Shown piece after piece: positions 1 to 11,199 of a stretch of 64,000 nucleotides of DNA. The DNA is from Imbricaverruca yamaguchii. Taxonomy: Eukaryota; Arthropoda; Thecostraca; Neoverrucidae. The position numbers and the translations under genes were made by a program. Position 1 is the stretch's first letter; every line of letters begins with the position of its first letter. The notes below the pieces were generated by a model. That model was not told where the DNA came from and searched no databases. It worked only from the letters and a program-made list of their open reading frames with translations. The DNA lies in assembly GCA_034440575.1 (NCBI GenBank), contig JAOTOL010001559.1, positions 1,216,001 through 1,280,000 of the forward strand. The letters are read 5' to 3'.

Positions 1-875
1 AGTTTCTGTCGTACCTACTTGGAAATGATCGGCACATTGTTTAAAGTAAGACAAATGAAAATTGCCCGATCAATTTTCAAGTTAGGGGCCGTTAAAGTGA
101 ATACAATTCGCAGCGCCAGATCACAAAAATCGGAGCTGATGCGCTTCCCGTATATTGGCAATAGGGAAGTGTTCTTGACAACACTAGTGACTTGTTTGAT
201 GCATATTGTTATGCTATATAATTGAAAAGTCATGTTAGGTCGCCAAAGTAAAGTCAGGTCAAGTTCATGCCAGGCTAATAGAACGAAACTTGGTCAACTG
301 GAATGTTGCCAAAAATGTAAATGTGCGATTGCTGTCACTTTACATGTTACTGCCTACACACTCCGAAATCCACTGTTTGTCATTGTGTGCCTAAGCGTTC
401 CCATACTTTATTCATGTATGTCATTCCTTTCTTTGCGAAGCCGATTGTGCCGAACCGCCCAACGGAACAGTCGGTGGGCAGTCCGGTTCCGGTAACTGGA
501 GCAGGTAATGACTTGCTAAAGTGCTCCTATATAGGTGACCTGAGGTCAAATGGTGGATTTGGCATCTGCATTGCATCTTGAGTAATGTCCGAAACATTAT
601 TAATGCCAACGTTGGAGCATTTAAACACAATCACAGCGATCCATAACATTGACAAGCCAATCTACGCAAAACCAGAAATATTTGCTATTTTTACCTCATT
701 TGACTTAGAAAATATTGACCTAAGGTCATACAATTTGCACATAGAGTTCACTATCGTGTCCATCCACTATGCGAATTTCGTTCCACTAGCCTCAGCAGGA
801 GCCAAGATTTTAGGGGGCGGAATCCGCCCCCTCCAGTACGCGTAATTTTCCGAGGTCCTCCAGGGCGCGTATTAA
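1..875 (-). mobile_element. Non-autonomous TTAA-type DNA element, family T1, copy A (cut by window edge)
   Basis: This is one of four related ~1-kb sequences (others at 33505, 43775 and 49742). It is shown on the minus strand relative to the copy at 33505. Its visible end reads GGGCGCGTATTAA, the same terminus as the other copies (CACGCGCCC next to TTAA). About 90 bp in from that end lies a GGGGGCGGAATCCGCCCCC palindrome. There is no coding capacity for a transposase, so it must have been moved in trans. It contains two everted AGGTCA pairs of the form TGACCTNAGGTCA, at 536-548 and 716-728. The other terminus would lie roughly 100 bp before base 1. TTAA insertion suggests piggyBac- or Kolobok-type machinery, but no such transposase is in the window. 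Confidence 0.8.
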
Positions 876-983
876 TATTGGTGCTATAGTACAAGGCAAT
901 TCAATTGGTATTGGTAATCTCATTTTTAAGGATTCAGTGGATCTGGAGAACAGGATGTTTCAATACCGTGTTTACCAGCATGA

Positions 984-1814
984 TTAACCCCCGTCCCGTC
1001 TCGGGGTCTTCAACCCCCCCTCAGGTTTTTTGCGGGTAGCGGACGAACGGCGTGCGGCAGGCCGCCCAAATTTGGCATACCCTTTCCCACATCGATTTGG
1101 CATGCTGATTCAAAATGTTAAGTCAGGTCATCTAGGGTCAATGAATTAGTCAGGGTCAAGTGAGATCACCTCCAAAGAAGTTCAACCAGTCGTCACGCTT
1201 TAACGGATACAGATATTTTAATGAGACTTTCAGCGTTTGCTTATCTTTAGGGATTCAACGAAACGTAGAGTCGAATTTTTCATTTCTTTTTCATTTTTGA
1301 CTACATACAAATTTTGCATATTTGCCAATTGCAGTTCAAATAGAAGATTCGGGCTAAAGTAAGCATTTTTTGTTAGGGCAAGTTGACTTCCAACAACGTT
1401 TCTCGGTCTCCTCTACCCATTGGAAAAATAAAATTGAAAAAACTTGAAAACTCAAAATTTTGAAATAAACAAATATATATATTTTTTTTGTGGGGCCAAA
1501 AAATTATATGGACCTGGTCGATTTCGCTCTCCTTTTCTCATTCCAAATACATTCTTTATCTTCATATATCCCAAAATGAACTTCCCAGAGCCAAAAATAT
1601 AATGTCGTGAAAAGTCGTGAAAATGTAGCCCCCTGGTGACGTCACTTTTGGGGGAAAAATTATTTTGGATGGTTGATCCGAACCCTACTCGTGAAGCCCG
1701 TTCCGATGACACCTCTTTCGTTTTGGTGCGACGCTTAGTCTGAATTTTAAGGGGGGTTACTCTCCCCCCCGAGATGGGGTGTGAGGATCTGACCGGAGAG
1801 ACGGCGAGGGTTAA
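984..1814 (+). mobile_element. Non-autonomous TTAA-type DNA element, family T2, copy a
   Basis: The element runs from TTAACCCCCGTCCCGTCTCG to GAGGGTTAA and is about 830 bp long. Near-full copies lie at 48757-49589 and, inverted, at 62418-63251. Partial copies lie at 29705-31029. The ends are imperfect inverted repeats rich in C runs, joined to TTAA. The interior holds a conserved AT-rich block, a GTGACGTCAC-like palindrome near 1637-1645 and AGGTCA half-sites near 1125-1165. There is no transposase frame; the ~128-codon open frame on the minus strand here is not conserved as protein. It is a MITE-like passenger element. Confidence 0.8.
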
Positions 1815-2934
1815 GATGATGTGACCACTTAGTCCCATAAAAATGCTTATTTTTATTTGGAATGCAAAATATGTTCAGTTTTAATACCTTAAGAATAGCT
1901 TTGTTTACCCCACCTCAGGTTAAATTGTTTCTTCGATATAGGCACAAAATGTGTGTTCAAGAATAATGAAAAATGTTTTTAAAAAAACCTAAGCTGGTCA
2001 TATCGTTTTTCAGATTTAAAAACCCTATTTTTTCTGAAGTAAAGTGAGCACATTTTCACAATAAATGCCTAACCTGTTCTTAGACTAAATGATTCTTCCT
2101 TGATCCCCTTCAGCATCATCGTTGAGATTTCACGCTAGCACACATACGTACCGGTCTTGCTATGAGCCATCAAAATGTGACAGCCTAGTGGTGTTCGATA
2201 TTTTTTGGGGTGACAGGAGGAACATTTTTTCACCTCTGCTGCTAGGGGCCCTTCCTAGGTATCGACAGTTCTTGTGGTTTATATAAAATTATATCTCTGA
2301 GGCAGGCCCTCGGCATTTCTCACATCAAATCCTCACATCCACTTCAGACTCACATCCTTGTTCATCCATTAGGCGCCGTTATCATTCTCAGGATAATTCA
2401 CTCTATGTAGTAGACTATCACGAGATCCTATTTATCCCTCAGGGGCATCTCCAGCTTTTAATGGCTCATCACATCCCGTAATAATTTGGTCTAGCTCTCA
2501 TCTCGGGGGAATTGCAGATATGATATGGGCCCTCAACAGCCCTCTTCAACTCTTAGGGGTCCTGTTCATCCCTCAAGGGCCCTTGCCCTTGAGGGAAACA
2601 AACAAACAAAAAAAGCATCCAAGCCCTCTGGTACTCAAGCGCTCTGTGTATTCCTCAGCTGTTAGGAGCCCATTCCAGTCGATACTGCTCGTTCTAGCCA
2701 GCATGGGTATTCCAGCTCTAGTGCGGGCCCTGCTTGTTTTTGTGGCCTTTGCCAGCCCTCATGGTGTACTTTTCATGTCTCAAGCACCCTCTCCACACGA
2801 GCTGTTAGATGCGTTTGTATTTTCCTCGGTTATATCTCTCAGGGTGGTCGCCGGGATGGCCCCATCGGATCCGCCAGGGATTGGGTTCTCATTCACTCCA
2901 CTGCTCCACTGCTCATTCTTTGAAACTCCACTGC
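1815..2934. other. No gene seen; degenerate CTCAGGGG-type repeats at 2270-2770
   Basis: I see no convincing gene. From about 2270 to 2770 short motifs such as CCTCAGGGGC and CCCTCAAGGGCCC recur at irregular spacing, like an old decayed minisatellite. A ~145-codon open frame at 2520-2957 follows this compositional repeat and matches no family I know. Confidence 0.5.
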
Positions 2935-5370
2935 TTTTTAAAGACATAAAGACATAAAAGATTAGTGCAACTACGAGCCACAAGGGCCCTTCTTGGTTGC
3001 ACTCTGTACACTGAACCAGTTGCCCACCAAATCTGTCCATCAGCCCTCCCTGTAATACTGAAAACCAAGCCCTCTATTCTTATAATGATTGTCTATGCTG
3101 TTTTTAAAGATGTTCAATGTGCTGCTACTGACCAGGTTTTCTGGCAGCTGGTTCCAGTGTTCTACTACCCTGTTGGTGAAGAAAGTTTGCCTTAACCTTG
3201 TTCTGCTGTGGTTAACTTTAATTTTAAATTCATGACCTCTAATTGCATCATTTCTGTTAAATTCAAACATTTCCCCAAGGTATCCCCTCTCCAGACCATG
3301 GACAAATTTAAAGACCTCGATGAGATCTCCTCTCAGCCTTCTATATCTAAGTGAAAACATATTCAATTTCTTCAATCTTTCCTCGTATGCCAGATTGCTT
3401 ATGCCATTAACCACTTTTGTAGCCCTCTTTTGTACTCTCTCTAAAAGCCAACAATCTTTTTCATAGCTAGGAGACCAAGCTTGGATGCAGTATTCCAAAT
3501 GTAGTCTTACGTATGCACAGTAAAGCTTCCTGATCACTTCCTCACTTCTGTATGATACATTCATACTTATTGCCCCGAGCATTCTCAGTGCCTTCTTCCT
3601 GGCTTCCTTGGTCTGTTCTGATGCCCCCAGTTTTGTGTTTAGAATAACACCTAAATCCTTCTCCTGTTGAGTCACTGATAGCGTTTGGCCACCCATCAAG
3701 TATGGAGCCTTCATATGCTGCTTACCTACATGCATTATTTTGCATTTATCAAAATTAAATTTAATTTGCCATTCTTCGGACCACTTCACAAGTTCGTCTA
3801 AGTCTTTTTGCAGCGAGATATGCTCATCCTGAACTGTTATTGCCCTAAAGACCTTCAAATCATCCGCAAATTTCAAAACTTTACTGCTTAGGCCACTTTC
3901 AATGTTATTTACGAATATAATGAACAGTAATGGCCCTAGTACTGACCCCTGGGGGACTCCACTAAGAACATTTTGCCATGATGACTTTGTACCATTTAGC
4001 ATCACTCTTTGCTGTCTATCTGAAAGCCACAACTCTATCCATTTTAAGATGCTACCTGTAATTCCATGGGACTGAAGCTGTATCATTAACCGTTTATGGG
4101 GTACCTTGTCAATGGCCTTACTAAAGTCAAGATATGCTACATCAACCTGATTTCCCTGATCAAATTGTTCTGTGGCGAAGTTCAAAAAGTCCAAGAGGTT
4201 TGTGAGACACGATCGTCCTTTTCTAAACCCATGTTGAGTATCTTGAATCAATCTGCTACCTTCCAGATAACTAACTATTCTATCCTTGATAATTGATTCG
4301 AGTACCTTGCAGACTAGGGATGTGAGACTTATTGGCCTATAGTTTTCAACTTTCCCTGTTTCTCCTTTCTTGAAAATAGGAACTATATTTGCCCTTTTCC
4401 AATCGGTTGGAATTTCATTTTGTGAAACTGATCTACAAAATATTATACTAAGTGGAAATGCCAGTTCCTTTTCAGTTTCCCGCAACGCCCTAGCATAAAT
4501 ATCATCAGGTCCTGCTGCCTTGTTTGGCTTTATTTTCCTGATATGATTGTAAACAACATCACTATCAATGAAATCAACATCATTTGTCAGATCCCATGTC
4601 ACTGAACTTTGGTGTACGGTCGGCAGATTGGTCATATCTTCCAATGTAAACACTGATTTGAACTGCTTGCTCAGCTCCTCAACCATCTCACTATCCTCAC
4701 CCAATGTAACCCCGGTTACTTCCAGTGGACCAATTGTGCTAGAAACTTTACTCAGCTTGTAGAAACTAAAGACCTTTTTACTGTCCCCATTACAGTTTCT
4801 AGCTAAATCCAGTTCTTTTTCTCGCTTTGCTGCTCTGGTGTTTTGCTTCACAGTGTCTCTAGCTTTTCGATACGCCTTTAGATTAACGACATTTGAGGCT
4901 TCTTTAAAAACTCTAAATGCAGTTTTCTTAGCCTTAATTGCTTTTATCAAGTCTGGTGTAAGCCATGCTGGCTTTCCTACCCTTCTTTTGCGTCTTTGCT
5001 TTTGGGGTACATGTCTAATCTGAATTTCCTTCAAGTAAGATTTCAACTTTTCCCACATTTCACAGGCATTTAAATTGGAGAATTCTTCCTCCCATCTGAT
5101 GGCACCTAAAGCCGCTCTCATGCCGTCAAAGTCTGCTCTGTTGAAATTTGGAACCTTTACCAAGTTATCCTTGATAATTTCCCCTACATGTGCCTTGAAT
5201 CTAACTATGTTATGGTCACTTTTTCCCAGAGTTTCGCCTACAGTCAAGTCTTGAACCAAGTCACTTAAATCCGAGAATACAAGGTCCAAGAATGAACCAT
5301 GCCTGGTAGGTTCCGATACAAACTGGTGTAAGGACAGGTCCTCTTCAAGGCATTTCCTAAACATTTAAAA
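2935..5370 (-). mobile_element. 5'-truncated CR1/L2-like non-LTR retrotransposon (LINE)
   Basis: The element lies on the minus strand. It holds the end of an apurinic endonuclease domain, a full reverse transcriptase and the C-terminal region typical of CR1/L2/jockey-group LINEs. Its 3' end, at low coordinates, is a short tail of ATGTCTTT-like units (2935-2960). Microsatellite-like tails rather than poly(A) are typical of the CR1 group. The 5' end stops inside the endonuclease domain, as expected of incomplete reverse transcription. I found no clear target-site duplication. The clade is from family knowledge and not tested by phylogeny. Confidence 0.85.
3040..5364 (-). CDS. LINE ORF2 fragment: endonuclease tail and reverse transcriptase
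   Basis: A 774-residue frame encodes the enzyme that nicks target DNA and copies LINE RNA into it. The endonuclease's last catalytic motif, SDH, is at residues 49-51. The reverse transcriptase follows: NYRPISL at 341-347, QHGFRKGRS at 377-385, a DFSKAIDKVPH block at 413-423 (most relatives have AFDKVPH), SGVPQGSVLGP at 468-478, and the catalytic FADD at 499-502. The C-terminal third has the HLEYCIQAWSP, RRLRGDLIEVFK and WNQLPENLV blocks of the CR1/L2 group. No stop or frameshift interrupts it, so the insertion looks recent. The codon before the first ATG is an in-frame TAA and most of the endonuclease is missing, so this copy cannot move by itself. No RNA-binding ORF1 is present. Confidence 0.9.
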   Translation of the reverse strand: MFRKCLEEDLSLHQFVSEPTRHGSFLDLVFSDLSDLVQDLTVGETLGKSDHNIVRFKAHVGEIIKDNLVKVPNFNRADFDGMRAALGAIRWEEEFSNLNACEMWEKLKSYLKEIQIRHVPQKQRRKRRVGKPAWLTPDLIKAIKAKKTAFRVFKEASNVVNLKAYRKARDTVKQNTRAAKREKELDLARNCNGDSKKVFSFYKLSKVSSTIGPLEVTGVTLGEDSEMVEELSKQFKSVFTLEDMTNLPTVHQSSVTWDLTNDVDFIDSDVVYNHIRKIKPNKAAGPDDIYARALRETEKELAFPLSIIFCRSVSQNEIPTDWKRANIVPIFKKGETGKVENYRPISLTSLVCKVLESIIKDRIVSYLEGSRLIQDTQHGFRKGRSCLTNLLDFLNFATEQFDQGNQVDVAYLDFSKAIDKVPHKRLMIQLQSHGITGSILKWIELWLSDRQQRVMLNGTKSSWQNVLSGVPQGSVLGPLLFIIFVNNIESGLSSKVLKFADDLKVFRAITVQDEHISLQKDLDELVKWSEEWQIKFNFDKCKIMHVGKQHMKAPYLMGGQTLSVTQQEKDLGVILNTKLGASEQTKEARKKALRMLGAISMNVSYRSEEVIRKLYCAYVRLHLEYCIQAWSPSYEKDCWLLERVQKRATKVVNGISNLAYEERLKKLNMFSLRYRRLRGDLIEVFKFVHGLERGYLGEMFEFNRNDAIRGHEFKIKVNHSRTRLRQTFFTNRVVEHWNQLPENLVSSSTLNIFKNSIDNHYKNRGLGFQYYREG

Positions 5371-7899
5371 CATTTTTAGTAGCCATGAGCTTAGAGGCTC
5401 TTTACGTAGTACCGGAAGCCCTCCGCGGCGGTCCGGATCGTCTCAACAGCTTTGTTGGCCTTTTTATCGGCCTAAGGTCCGCTGTCAGCTCTGAGCCCCT
5501 GTCCATCAGCGTTATTCAAAGTCGACCCAGTGCCTCTGCACGTTCGGCCCGGGTCCCATCCGTTGGCCCTGAGACCCTCTTTAACGACTCGGGAGACTCT
5601 CCTTCCGGCCGGAGTCCATTTTTGAAAAGCGTGGGTCTCCTTTATCACGCAAAGGTGTGGGTCTCCTCTATCATGGGTACCTGATTTCGGCTCCAAACAG
5701 CCCAGGGTCCCTCCATGCCGGTTTTGGTCCTCACCTACGGTCCGGGGTCCTCCGGCGGCTATGGATCCTCCTTGTCGCGCAGAGGCCCTCCTTGCTGATC
5801 CAGGGCCTCCTCAGCCAGGACGGAAGCCTCTTTCAACAGCATGGGCCTCCCTCGCTTTACGTCAGCTCAGGCGTCCCTTTTGGCTCCCCTGCACCGAAAC
5901 ATTAAGAAAAATTCGAAGATTAGCAACCAAATCTTGATTGTACACTTTCGCAGTGGATTGTATACAAGCTGCAGGGTTGTATTTGCTACCAGTGGCAAAT
6001 CCAAGATTTGACGAGAGGGACTCTGGGGTTTCCGTGGCCCGGGACTGTTGTGTTCCTTATCTCGCTGAGTGTCCATGTCATATTTGTTGAATAAAGTTCA
6101 CCATATCATCATCGACCCGGGACCATCCCCACCCCCATCCCGGGACCATTCATTTGATGTCCCACTGATTCGGAAGTGGCATACGTGCTCCACAAGAAAA
6201 TAAAAGTATCGATTCATAAGTGTGAGCCAGGGCGCAGATTAATAAACAAAATGTGCTTAAAAACGTGATGTCGTTGCATGGTGCATCCAAAATATTAACT
6301 GGGATAGTGCTATGTGTGTTGCAATGACATGAGGTTCATAATCACGACACGAATCTCCAACGGTCTCAAAGCCATCATATGGTGTCAATCCATTTTTATC
6401 TCGGTAATATCGACGAGAGAGATAGCAGCCATCACGGTAATGGATATGCGAATAGTAAACACGAAACAATACAATACTTTTGTCTACCTCCTAGCTTGGG
6501 TCTCAGTCACAATTTCTCAGATGGAGCTCAGGATCCTCTTGTTCAACTGCTTTGTTGTCTCGAAAGATGTTGAAGGTTACATGAGGCATGCGCAGGGCAC
6601 ATTTCCCTTCTGGATCCAAATATTGTAGTTGTATCCAGCGGTTTGTGTATGAATTCATGCACACCATCTTTCTCCAACACGAAGGCGTCGTTAAATAAGG
6701 CATCGTGACCTAGAGTCATTGTCATTGTCAAGGAATCGTGTAATCGGGTTATGATCTATGCATGTGCTATCGACACGTGCAATATGTCAGTGCTGTTCCA
6801 CGAAGTGGACAAAGAGCCATTTAATCACAATATAACATTATAATAGAAGCTTCCAGCGAATCGATGGATTTTGTATTCACGAGAAAGCCACATTACCATA
6901 AACACTAAAAAATACTCACAGATGTGAGCTTTAAGTTCCATCTTAGCTCGTAAACTGATACTTGTCATGTCGTTTCCAACGCATTTATTATGTCGATCTG
7001 AATCTGCACGTCTGCATTTCAACTGCACAGAAATCAAATTGGAAGCCTTGCATGCACCGCCAGGATGTAGCACATCTTGGCTCTGGCGGCATTCAAACCG
7101 GTTTGATGCGAAAGCTGTGGTTCGCATGCTTATGTTACTTTCGCTCACATTCGTTGGCGGAGACTTCACCAGAAACTGGGGAAACACCAGAAACTGCAAG
7201 GGGACAACGAACTGGCCAGATGTCGGACAAGGAATTCGCTTCAGATGATCATCCCAAGTCGCTTATTTGTGTAAATAATATGTACAACGAAATGCTCTGG
7301 ACAAAGGCACACTAGTCTCGGGACAGGATAATCAAACCTGGGGAGGGACTTGCATTCCATGATTGTACCACCTGATTCGTATGAAATGTTGAGAGATGCC
7401 GAGAATAGACACGTGCATTGAAAACCAGAGAACCATAACTTGTCTTAACACAAAATAACTTGACCAACATCTGCGGTGGATGCAAAACGTGAACAATGCT
7501 CTCACGTAGCTCCGTCTGCTCGGTGCTCATTCACGGAAGCACCCTTCCAATCATTTCACAGTTCTGCGAGCCTGCACACCTTACACACACGCATACTTCC
7601 TGTCGTGCACGGTCACGCTCTCTGTATAGCAGTTGTTCGCTCTGCCATCTGTCCAGTGCGCCTCGGGCCACCGCTATGGGCCGTCCGAAGGTATATCTCG
7701 CTCCTGACACAGCTCGCTTCCGCCTACTGCCGGCTGCTTACTGCCGGCTGCCCGTTTTCTGCCGCTCACCCGTCTAACGGAATCTCCGCCGCCCGTCTGT
7801 CTGTGAACGGGCTGCCCGCCGCCCATCTGTGTATGGGAGCACTGGGGCTCGTGTGTAACTGCCGTTCGCGTTTGCATGGCGCTATCAGGGAGAAGCGTT
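5371..7899. other. No gene recognised
   Basis: The part at 5390-5880 is GC-rich with recurring GGGTCC, GGCCTCC and CCCTC motifs, similar in flavour to the decayed repeat at 2270-2770 on the other side of the LINE. The LINE may have landed inside one older repeat tract. From 5900 to 7899 short open frames occur on both strands, but none has a recognisable domain or a convincing start. Confidence 0.5.
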
Positions 7900-9210
7900 C
7901 TACTTGCCCTGCCACACTATGCAGTCGGGCTTGCCGGTGCGATGGTTAATGCGGAATGTTTCGTCCTCCTGGCAAGGTCCACGCTTGAAGTGTTCGTGAC
8001 ACGTGCCGTCCTTGGCCCAGAAGTGGGCGGCCAGTTCGGAAGAGCACCGACACGTGAGTAGGCCAGACGAGTCGGCCTGCACCAGCTCACCCTCTGCGCA
8101 GGGGCCGCGCGTGTTGCGCTCCAGGCACGTGCCGTCAGCCGGGTTGAACACGTGACTCTTGAAGCAGCTGCATTCGGAGCGTCGCTCGGTGAAATTGTAG
8201 CCGAAGAACATGCCCTGTGGACACGGCCCGACCGAGTGCTGCTCGTAGCAGCCCCCGTCCTCCGGCCAGTAGTAGGCGTTCCAGTGGCTCTCGCAGCGGC
8301 AGCTCGGCTGGCCCGTCGTCGGGTCCATGTAGAAGAGCTGGCCCAGCTCACAAGGCCCCTGCGTGTACTGCCGGTAGCAGCGCTCCGTGCCCTGCCAGAA
8401 GAACCAGTTGTCGAAGCGTGTGCACTGCTTTTTGGGCCTGCACTCTGAAGCGCCATCAGCGTCCAGCGCCAGCCACTGGCCTGCACCGCACGGGCCCTGG
8501 GAGTAAGGCTGGTAGCAGCGGCCAGTTTCCGCCTGACGTGCCGCCGCCGGCAGACACACACACTCGGTGCTGAGCGTCTCCAGGCTCTGGATAAGACACG
8601 GCGTGCCGGCGCAGTCGGGCAGGTCACACGGGCCGGCCGTGTTCAGCTGGTAGCACTGACCGTCCGCCCACTTCCGGTAGCCTCCGCGACACTCGCACCG
8701 CGGCGCCAGACTGCGGTAGTCGAACTTGACGATGTGGCCGTCGTTGCACGGACCCTGACTGTACTTGGGATAGCACTTGCCCGTCTCTGGGAAGTAGTGC
8801 ATCACCATGGTGGCGTCGCAGTGGCACACGCCAAGCTGCTGTTTGGCGTCGTGCACGATCAGCTGGCCGTCGGGACACGGGCCCCGCGTGAAGTCCTCGT
8901 AGCACGCATTGTCCGAGTAGCGCGACCAGAACGTCGGGCACTGGCACGTCACCTCGTTGGTGGTGGCGTTGAGGACGATCCGGTTTCCCGGTTCACAGGG
9001 GCCCTGTGTGAACTCCTGGTAGCACAGGCCCGTCTCCTTCCAGTAGAGGTGGTTGCGTTTGCACTCGCAGGTCAGCTTGCGCGCCTGTCGGTCGTACTTG
9101 AGATCGAAGCCACGTGGGCACTTCTTGAGGAACTGGCGCTCAGAGCGAGCGCATGCCACCTTGACGACAACAAGCAGCGCCAAAACGAGCAGCAGGCGCT
9201 GCATTGCCAT
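7900..9210 (-). CDS. Secreted cysteine-rich protein with tandem DUF4789-like modules
   Basis: The frame opens at 9246, but I prefer the Met at 9208-9210 (residue 13 of the open frame). It begins MAMQRLLLVLALLVVVKVAC, a good signal peptide. A TTTCAG directly before it could be a splice acceptor, making the 12 upstream residues intron or leader. The mature protein (~410 residues) carries nine modules of about 42 residues. Each has a CxC pair, then C(Y/H/L) and a GPC motif. GPC falls at residues 82, 122, 165, 205, 251, 298, 340, 381 and 423 of the open frame. Module four is unusual, with extra cysteines (GPCDLPDCAGTPC). The last module is cut short by TAG at 7900-7902. Two N-glycosylation sequons lie at N93 and N351. 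There is no transmembrane segment after the signal peptide, so it is probably extracellular. DUF4789 proteins are known in arthropods, but their role is unclear to me. The gene is notably GC-rich compared with its surroundings. Confidence 0.85.
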   Translation of the reverse strand: MAMQRLLLVLALLVVVKVACARSERQFLKKCPRGFDLKYDRQARKLTCECKRNHLYWKETGLCYQEFTQGPCEPGNRIVLNATTNEVTCQCPTFWSRYSDNACYEDFTRGPCPDGQLIVHDAKQQLGVCHCDATMVMHYFPETGKCYPKYSQGPCNDGHIVKFDYRSLAPRCECRGGYRKWADGQCYQLNTAGPCDLPDCAGTPCLIQSLETLSTECVCLPAAARQAETGRCYQPYSQGPCGAGQWLALDADGASECRPKKQCTRFDNWFFWQGTERCYRQYTQGPCELGQLFYMDPTTGQPSCRCESHWNAYYWPEDGGCYEQHSVGPCPQGMFFGYNFTERRSECSCFKSHVFNPADGTCLERNTRGPCAEGELVQADSSGLLTCRCSSELAAHFWAKDGTCHEHFKRGPCQEDETFRINHRTGKPDCIVWQGK

Positions 9211-9298
9211 CTGAAACAGGGCGCAACGTATGTTGGCATGCCACACTTAGCAGTTGGAGGAGGGAGCACCGGCTCAGTTCGAACTAACGGAGCATGAC

Positions 9299-9305
9299 AT
9301 ATATA
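9299..9305 (-). promoter_or_regulatory. TATA-like box upstream of the DUF4789-like gene
   Basis: On the minus strand the sequence reads CACTATATATGTC, about 90 bp upstream of the preferred start codon. A transcription start 25-30 bp downstream would fall near 9270-9275 and give a ~60-base leader. If the TTTCAG before the ATG is a real acceptor, the true promoter may instead be farther upstream. This is inferred from position and motif only. Confidence 0.4.
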
Positions 9306-11199
9306 GTGATGGACAGTGTGACGCTGTGTCGGTTACTTGTGCTCATGAACGCGTTAATTACATAGTTGATGAGACGGCACTGATCGGCATTCTGATATGA
9401 CTAGGGAATGCCTGAAATTGCTCCTCAGTCTGCCTGAAACAATGCGTGTCCACCCAACAGACGGCGGTGGCAACACCGCGATATCAGCATTTCCGATTAT
9501 ATTTGAAAATATGTGCACGGAATCTCGGTAAATGATTTTCATCGTGAAGGACATTCAGTTTTTTATTGCGTGCCATGGATTCAAATCTGCGCTTTGCGAC
9601 AGTCATCGAGGAGAGTCCTACATTTGTTTTGCCGTAGAAGAACAGGTAGGTAGCAACACCATTGTAATAGCAATATCCGAACAACTAGGCAACGTAGGTA
9701 ACGCAGCATTCGGCTTTGCCTGTTGCGTCAGTGTCCGCTGCCCGAAGTGCAATATTTTCGAGCATTTCGCCAGTTTTCTTGTGCTATCTCATATAGCATA
9801 CCAGACAGATGGAAGATCCTTTCAACCAGCTCATTGTAAATCCGGCAAGACGACATTAGCATGTCCAAAGATAAAGCGTTTCGCAAGTTTTTAAATCACG
9901 ATTCTCTCAGACGATTACGCAGGGAAAATATCTGGATGTAATACCATGTGCCCGCGGTATGAACAGAACTGCACTTTCCTGTGCGCCCTGATAACTCTTG
10001 AATTACACTTCTCCGAAGTCCACTTCCCTTGATTTGCTAGTTTTTGGCATGTTCTCACCACGATATCTCACAATCTGAAGTCGCAAGGACAAGCACATTG
10101 CAATGTGAATCAGGGAAGGCATTTGTTTTCAACAACCGTACCTTACCCTAAGTAAGGTTTCCCTGGAACATTAACGTGTGTTCAAAGGAGCGAAGAGTTC
10201 TGAGGTTTAGAGGGCTCAAGAGGCCGAATCATGCATTATTTCGCGGGAACACACCCAGAATCACGCAATGCAAAGCAGTCGCCTCCTTGGGAAATCCTGA
10301 TTCAACTTTTGTTTCTAGCCTTCTCGTCCGATTTCACGACGTTATAATTTCAACATTTCAAAACGAATGTAATGACATTCGTCATTACGAAGATCAGTGA
10401 ACAGACATTTTTTAACTGAACACCGACAATTTATTGGGATCAAGGTCATTGTTAACATAGGTCATGGGGATGAACATTGAACGTATTTCAGTTTGTTATC
10501 AACATATTCAGGTGAAGCTTTACATGCAAGATGTGTGCAACATATGGACGCTATGCAACGCGAATGACAATGTATAAACATTATGTATGTACTTGACTTG
10601 CTGGGTCAGTGCTAAAGTCATCATAGGTGAACGACATTGATCATGCTTCATTCACCAGCTGCTTTTCAACACAATGGCGTCAAACGTCCCATGTAGAATC
10701 CTCCAAATGCTCCCACAGCTTTTTTAGTGCCGAAATATGAAAGCAGCCTGCTGATGGCAACGCTAAGGCCACATTAGATCAGCGCTATTGACTGCTCACA
10801 TCTGCGCTACATATCAACCCATGGACATTGACGTAGGAAGAAGGGCAGCCGTGCTAAAGCAATGACATGTGGGAAGCAATGCGCGCACCTAGCCAGGTCA
10901 GTGCCACGGAGAGGCCGATTCAGCAATCCGAAAAAGAGCGTGATACATAGCCAACACAAGGGACATGCTATACTGAGCGTTGATTATCATGCCCAATAAC
11001 GTGGAAAAATGGATCGTCAACGCTACCCTCTGTCCCCTATTTGCTCTTCTGCATCCGCCACTGCCCACACAGGGCGTTGTCAGGCGGCCTACGTCGGGCG
11101 GGCCGGGCGGCCGGTCGACCCGAGGTGAGCATGGGCTTTTTGTAGTATTGCTCACAATTATGGCTTCATTGTGACAATTGTTGGCACGGCACTGCACAA
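9306..11199. other. No gene recognised
   Basis: This is intergenic sequence of mixed composition. Short open frames at 9532-9894 and 10176-10400 lack recognisable domains. A short GC-rich patch with GGCCGGGCGGCCGG lies near 11098-11115. Confidence 0.5.

Noticed and set aside
1452..1838. 128-codon minus-strand frame at the end of T2 copy a
   Set aside because: A partly similar frame appears in copy d but is interrupted in copies b and c, and it includes the terminal repeat. It is more likely non-coding.
8734..9297. 187-codon plus-strand frame opposite the DUF4789-like gene
   Set aside because: It is an antisense shadow of a GC-rich coding sequence. The cysteine modules lie on the minus strand.
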